A stretch of DNA of 38,913 bases from Actinomycetes bacterium (GTDB lineage Bacteria > Actinomycetota > Actinomycetes > Mycobacteriales > Mycobacteriaceae). Positions 37,847 to 38,913 of the stretch are shown piece after piece. The stretch lies in the NCBI GenBank assembly GCA_029780675.1, contig JAKOYE010000179.1, positions 1 to 38,913 of the forward strand. Reading direction: 5' to 3'. Under the pieces are notes generated by a model. It was not told where the DNA came from. It saw nothing but the letters and a program-made list of their open reading frames with translations, and made no database searches. A program made the translations under genes and the position numbers. Numbering within the stretch: position 1 is the stretch's first letter; the number at the start of each line of letters is the position of its first letter.

Positions 37847-38542
37847 ATGATCGTGCCGATGTTCCCGCTGCAGTCGGCACTGCTTCCCGGTGAGACGCTG
37901 CCGCTGCGGATCTTCGAGCCCCGGTACACCCGGCTGGTCCAGGACTGCCTGGCCGCCGCCACGCCCGAGTTCGGTGTGGTGCTCATCAGCCGGGGCAGCG
38001 AGGTAGGCGGGGATGACGTCCGCCACGACGTCGGTGCGCTGGCCCGGATCACCCACCACGTCGACCTCGGCGGCGGGCAGTACGAACTGCTGGCCCAAGT
38101 CGGGGACCGGCTGCGGGTGCGGAGCTGGCTGCCCGACCAGCCCTATCCGCGCGCGATGGTCGAGATGTGGCCTGATGAGCTGGTGCTCGGGCCCGATGAG
38201 CCGGGGCTCGGGCCTGATGAGCCGGGGCTCGGGCCTGATGAGCCGGGGCTCGACGACAGGATCGCCGAGGTCGTCGACGCCATCGTCGGGCTCTATCAGC
38301 GGATAGCCCGGGCCAGCGGCGCTCAACTGCGTCCGGATGCCCTGGCCGTCGACCCCGCGACCGCCGACGATCCGGTGCGGCATCTCTACGCCCTGGCTGC
38401 GCGGGTCCCGATGGGGCAGGCCGATCGGTACGCCGTGCTTACCGCGCCGACACTGACGGCCCGGGTCGACGTGCTGCTCGACGCGATCGCGACGGTGACC
38501 GCCATGGTCGACTTCCAACTGTCCGCCGATGACGGACAGTGA
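37847..38542 (+). CDS. LON N-terminal-domain protein (Rv0434-like) with internal heptapeptide repeats
   Basis: 231 residues. It is the substrate-recognition domain of Lon proteases without the ATPase and protease parts: MIVPMFPLQSALLPGETLPLRIFEPRY is the diagnostic start, and FGVVLISRG and LAQVGDRLRV follow. Residues 109-136 are four copies of PDExxLG, encoded by 21-bp tandem repeats, inserted in the middle of the domain. The C-terminal half is helical (ALAARVPMGQADRYAVL). It is a presumed protein-binding module of unknown target. The stretch after the repeats continues in frame, so the gene is intact. Confidence 0.9.
   Translation: MIVPMFPLQSALLPGETLPLRIFEPRYTRLVQDCLAAATPEFGVVLISRGSEVGGDDVRHDVGALARITHHVDLGGGQYELLAQVGDRLRVRSWLPDQPYPRAMVEMWPDELVLGPDEPGLGPDEPGLGPDEPGLDDRIAEVVDAIVGLYQRIARASGAQLRPDALAVDPATADDPVRHLYALAARVPMGQADRYAVLTAPTLTARVDVLLDAIATVTAMVDFQLSADDGQ
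38171..38254 (+). repeat. 21-bp tandem repeat, four copies, inside the LON-domain gene
   Basis: Units at 38171-38191, 38192-38212, 38213-38233 and 38234-38254, consensus CCTGATGAGCCGGGGCTCGGG minus or plus a few changes; units 2-4 differ from each other at only a few positions. All in frame (PDEPGLG). Confidence 0.93.
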
Positions 38543-38594
38543 TGACTGAGAGCCGGATCGGAGGCTCGGATCGCGGACCGGCCCGTCGGCGCGC

Positions 38595-38600
38595 TACAGT
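38595..38600 (+). promoter_or_regulatory. -10 box TACAGT, leaderless start of the porin gene
   Basis: TACAGT is followed by TCGCTCC, exactly 7 nt, and GTG 38608, identical in hexamer and spacing to the virR promoter. Confidence 0.5.
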
Positions 38601-38607
38601 TCGCTCC

Positions 38608-38913
38608 GTGAAATTGAATCGCATCTTGGCCGCGGTGGTGCTCGCGGTCGCCGGCCTGATGGCCAGTTCGCCGGTGTCGCAGGCGGCGTTGGACAACCAG
38701 ATGAGTCTGGTTGACGGTGGTGGCCGGACGATGACGATTCAGCAGTGGGACACCATGCTCGACGGGGTGTTTCCGTTGGACCGTAACCGGTTGACCCGGG
38801 AGTGGTTCCATTCGGGCAAGGCCACCTATGCGGTGGTGGGTCCGGGGGCCGATGAGTTCGCCGGGACGTTGGAGTTGGGGTATCAGGTCGGGTTCCCGTG
38901 GTCGTTGGGGGTG
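38608..38913 (+). CDS. MspA-family porin, 3' end cut by window edge
   Basis: The first 102 residues are visible. A signal peptide (KLNRILAAVVLAVAGLMASSPVSQA) is followed by mature sequence very close to MspA: LDNQMSLVDGGGRTMTIQQWDTMLDG, FPLDRNRLTREWFHSG, GPGADEFAGTLELGYQVGFPWSLGV. The protein forms octameric water-filled channels in the mycobacterial outer membrane for uptake of small hydrophilic solutes. The constriction Asp residues lie in the FPLDRNRL and neighbouring region of the family. Which paralogue (A-D) this is cannot be said. Codon use differs from the neighbours: 8 of 12 visible leucines are TTG. Confidence 0.95.
   Translation, partial: MKLNRILAAVVLAVAGLMASSPVSQAALDNQMSLVDGGGRTMTIQQWDTMLDGVFPLDRNRLTREWFHSGKATYAVVGPGADEFAGTLELGYQVGFPWSLGV

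Noticed and set aside
38550..38575. GAGCC...GGCTC hairpin after the LON-domain gene
   Set aside because: Only a 5-bp stem with no U-tract, too weak to call a terminator.

Overview
The window is high-GC (roughly two thirds G+C by eye) actinobacterial chromosome and reads as a non-tuberculous, probably fast-growing Mycobacterium/Mycolicibacterium. The evidence is an F420-dependent glucose-6-phosphate dehydrogenase (fgd1), pknG with glnH and glnX, virR, lpqL, an MMPL-family transporter, and the start of an MspA-type porin at the right edge. From memory of M. tuberculosis H37Rv, many genes are recognisable orthologues in the same relative order, but with large blocks missing between them: Rv0359/Rv0358/purA/Rv0356c, then Rv0390-metZ, Rv0406c-fgd1-pta-ackA-pknG-glnH-Rv0412c-mutT3, lpqL, Rv0421c-thiD, xthA, def, Rv0430-Rv0434.

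Layout. 1-7519: a cut-off M50 protease (minus), a P450 overlapping a sulfotransferase-like gene, a repeat-rich membrane-anchored surface protein, an Rv0358-like gene divergent from purA, a hotdog thioesterase and a six-helix membrane protein. 7531-11824: an MMPL exporter divergent from a MarR regulator, then a COG4637-type ATPase and a small membrane-anchored protein. 11900-15243: rhodanese-metZ (coupled), an SDR and a metallo-beta-lactamase-fold hydrolase. 15274-19489: the overlapping fgd1-pta-ackA operon. 19521-24072: the overlapping glnX-glnH-pknG amino-acid-sensing operon on the minus strand, meeting ackA tail to tail. 24201-28862: mutT3, a GDSL/SGNH hydrolase, lpqL and a SulP transporter on plus. 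28838-34735: one minus-strand run def-xthA-thiD-alpha/beta hydrolase-BVMO-DoxX-like-APC permease. 34856-38913: Rv0430-like, virR, sodC, a carboxylate-amine ligase, a small secreted Cys protein, a LON-domain protein and mspA.

How the genes work together: fgd1 makes reduced F420 while pta-ackA interconverts acetyl-CoA and acetate. GlnH and GlnX are the known partners that pass extracellular amino-acid status to PknG. The rhodanese and MetZ both concern sulfur. MarR probably controls the MMPL pump through an AT-rich operator. The BVMO, DoxX-like and APC genes look like an added catabolic or uptake cassette.

Two window-wide patterns stand out. First, at least twelve start codons lie 6-8 nt (eight of them exactly 7 nt) after a TANNNT -10 hexamer, which is the signature of leaderless mRNAs. 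Second, three gene junctions carry short tandem duplications that include the upstream stop codon. No tRNA, rRNA, IS element, CRISPR array or prophage was seen. No gene-free stretch exceeds about 130 bases; the longest are 2664-2790, 24073-24200 and 34736-34855, and they hold only promoter-like sequence.
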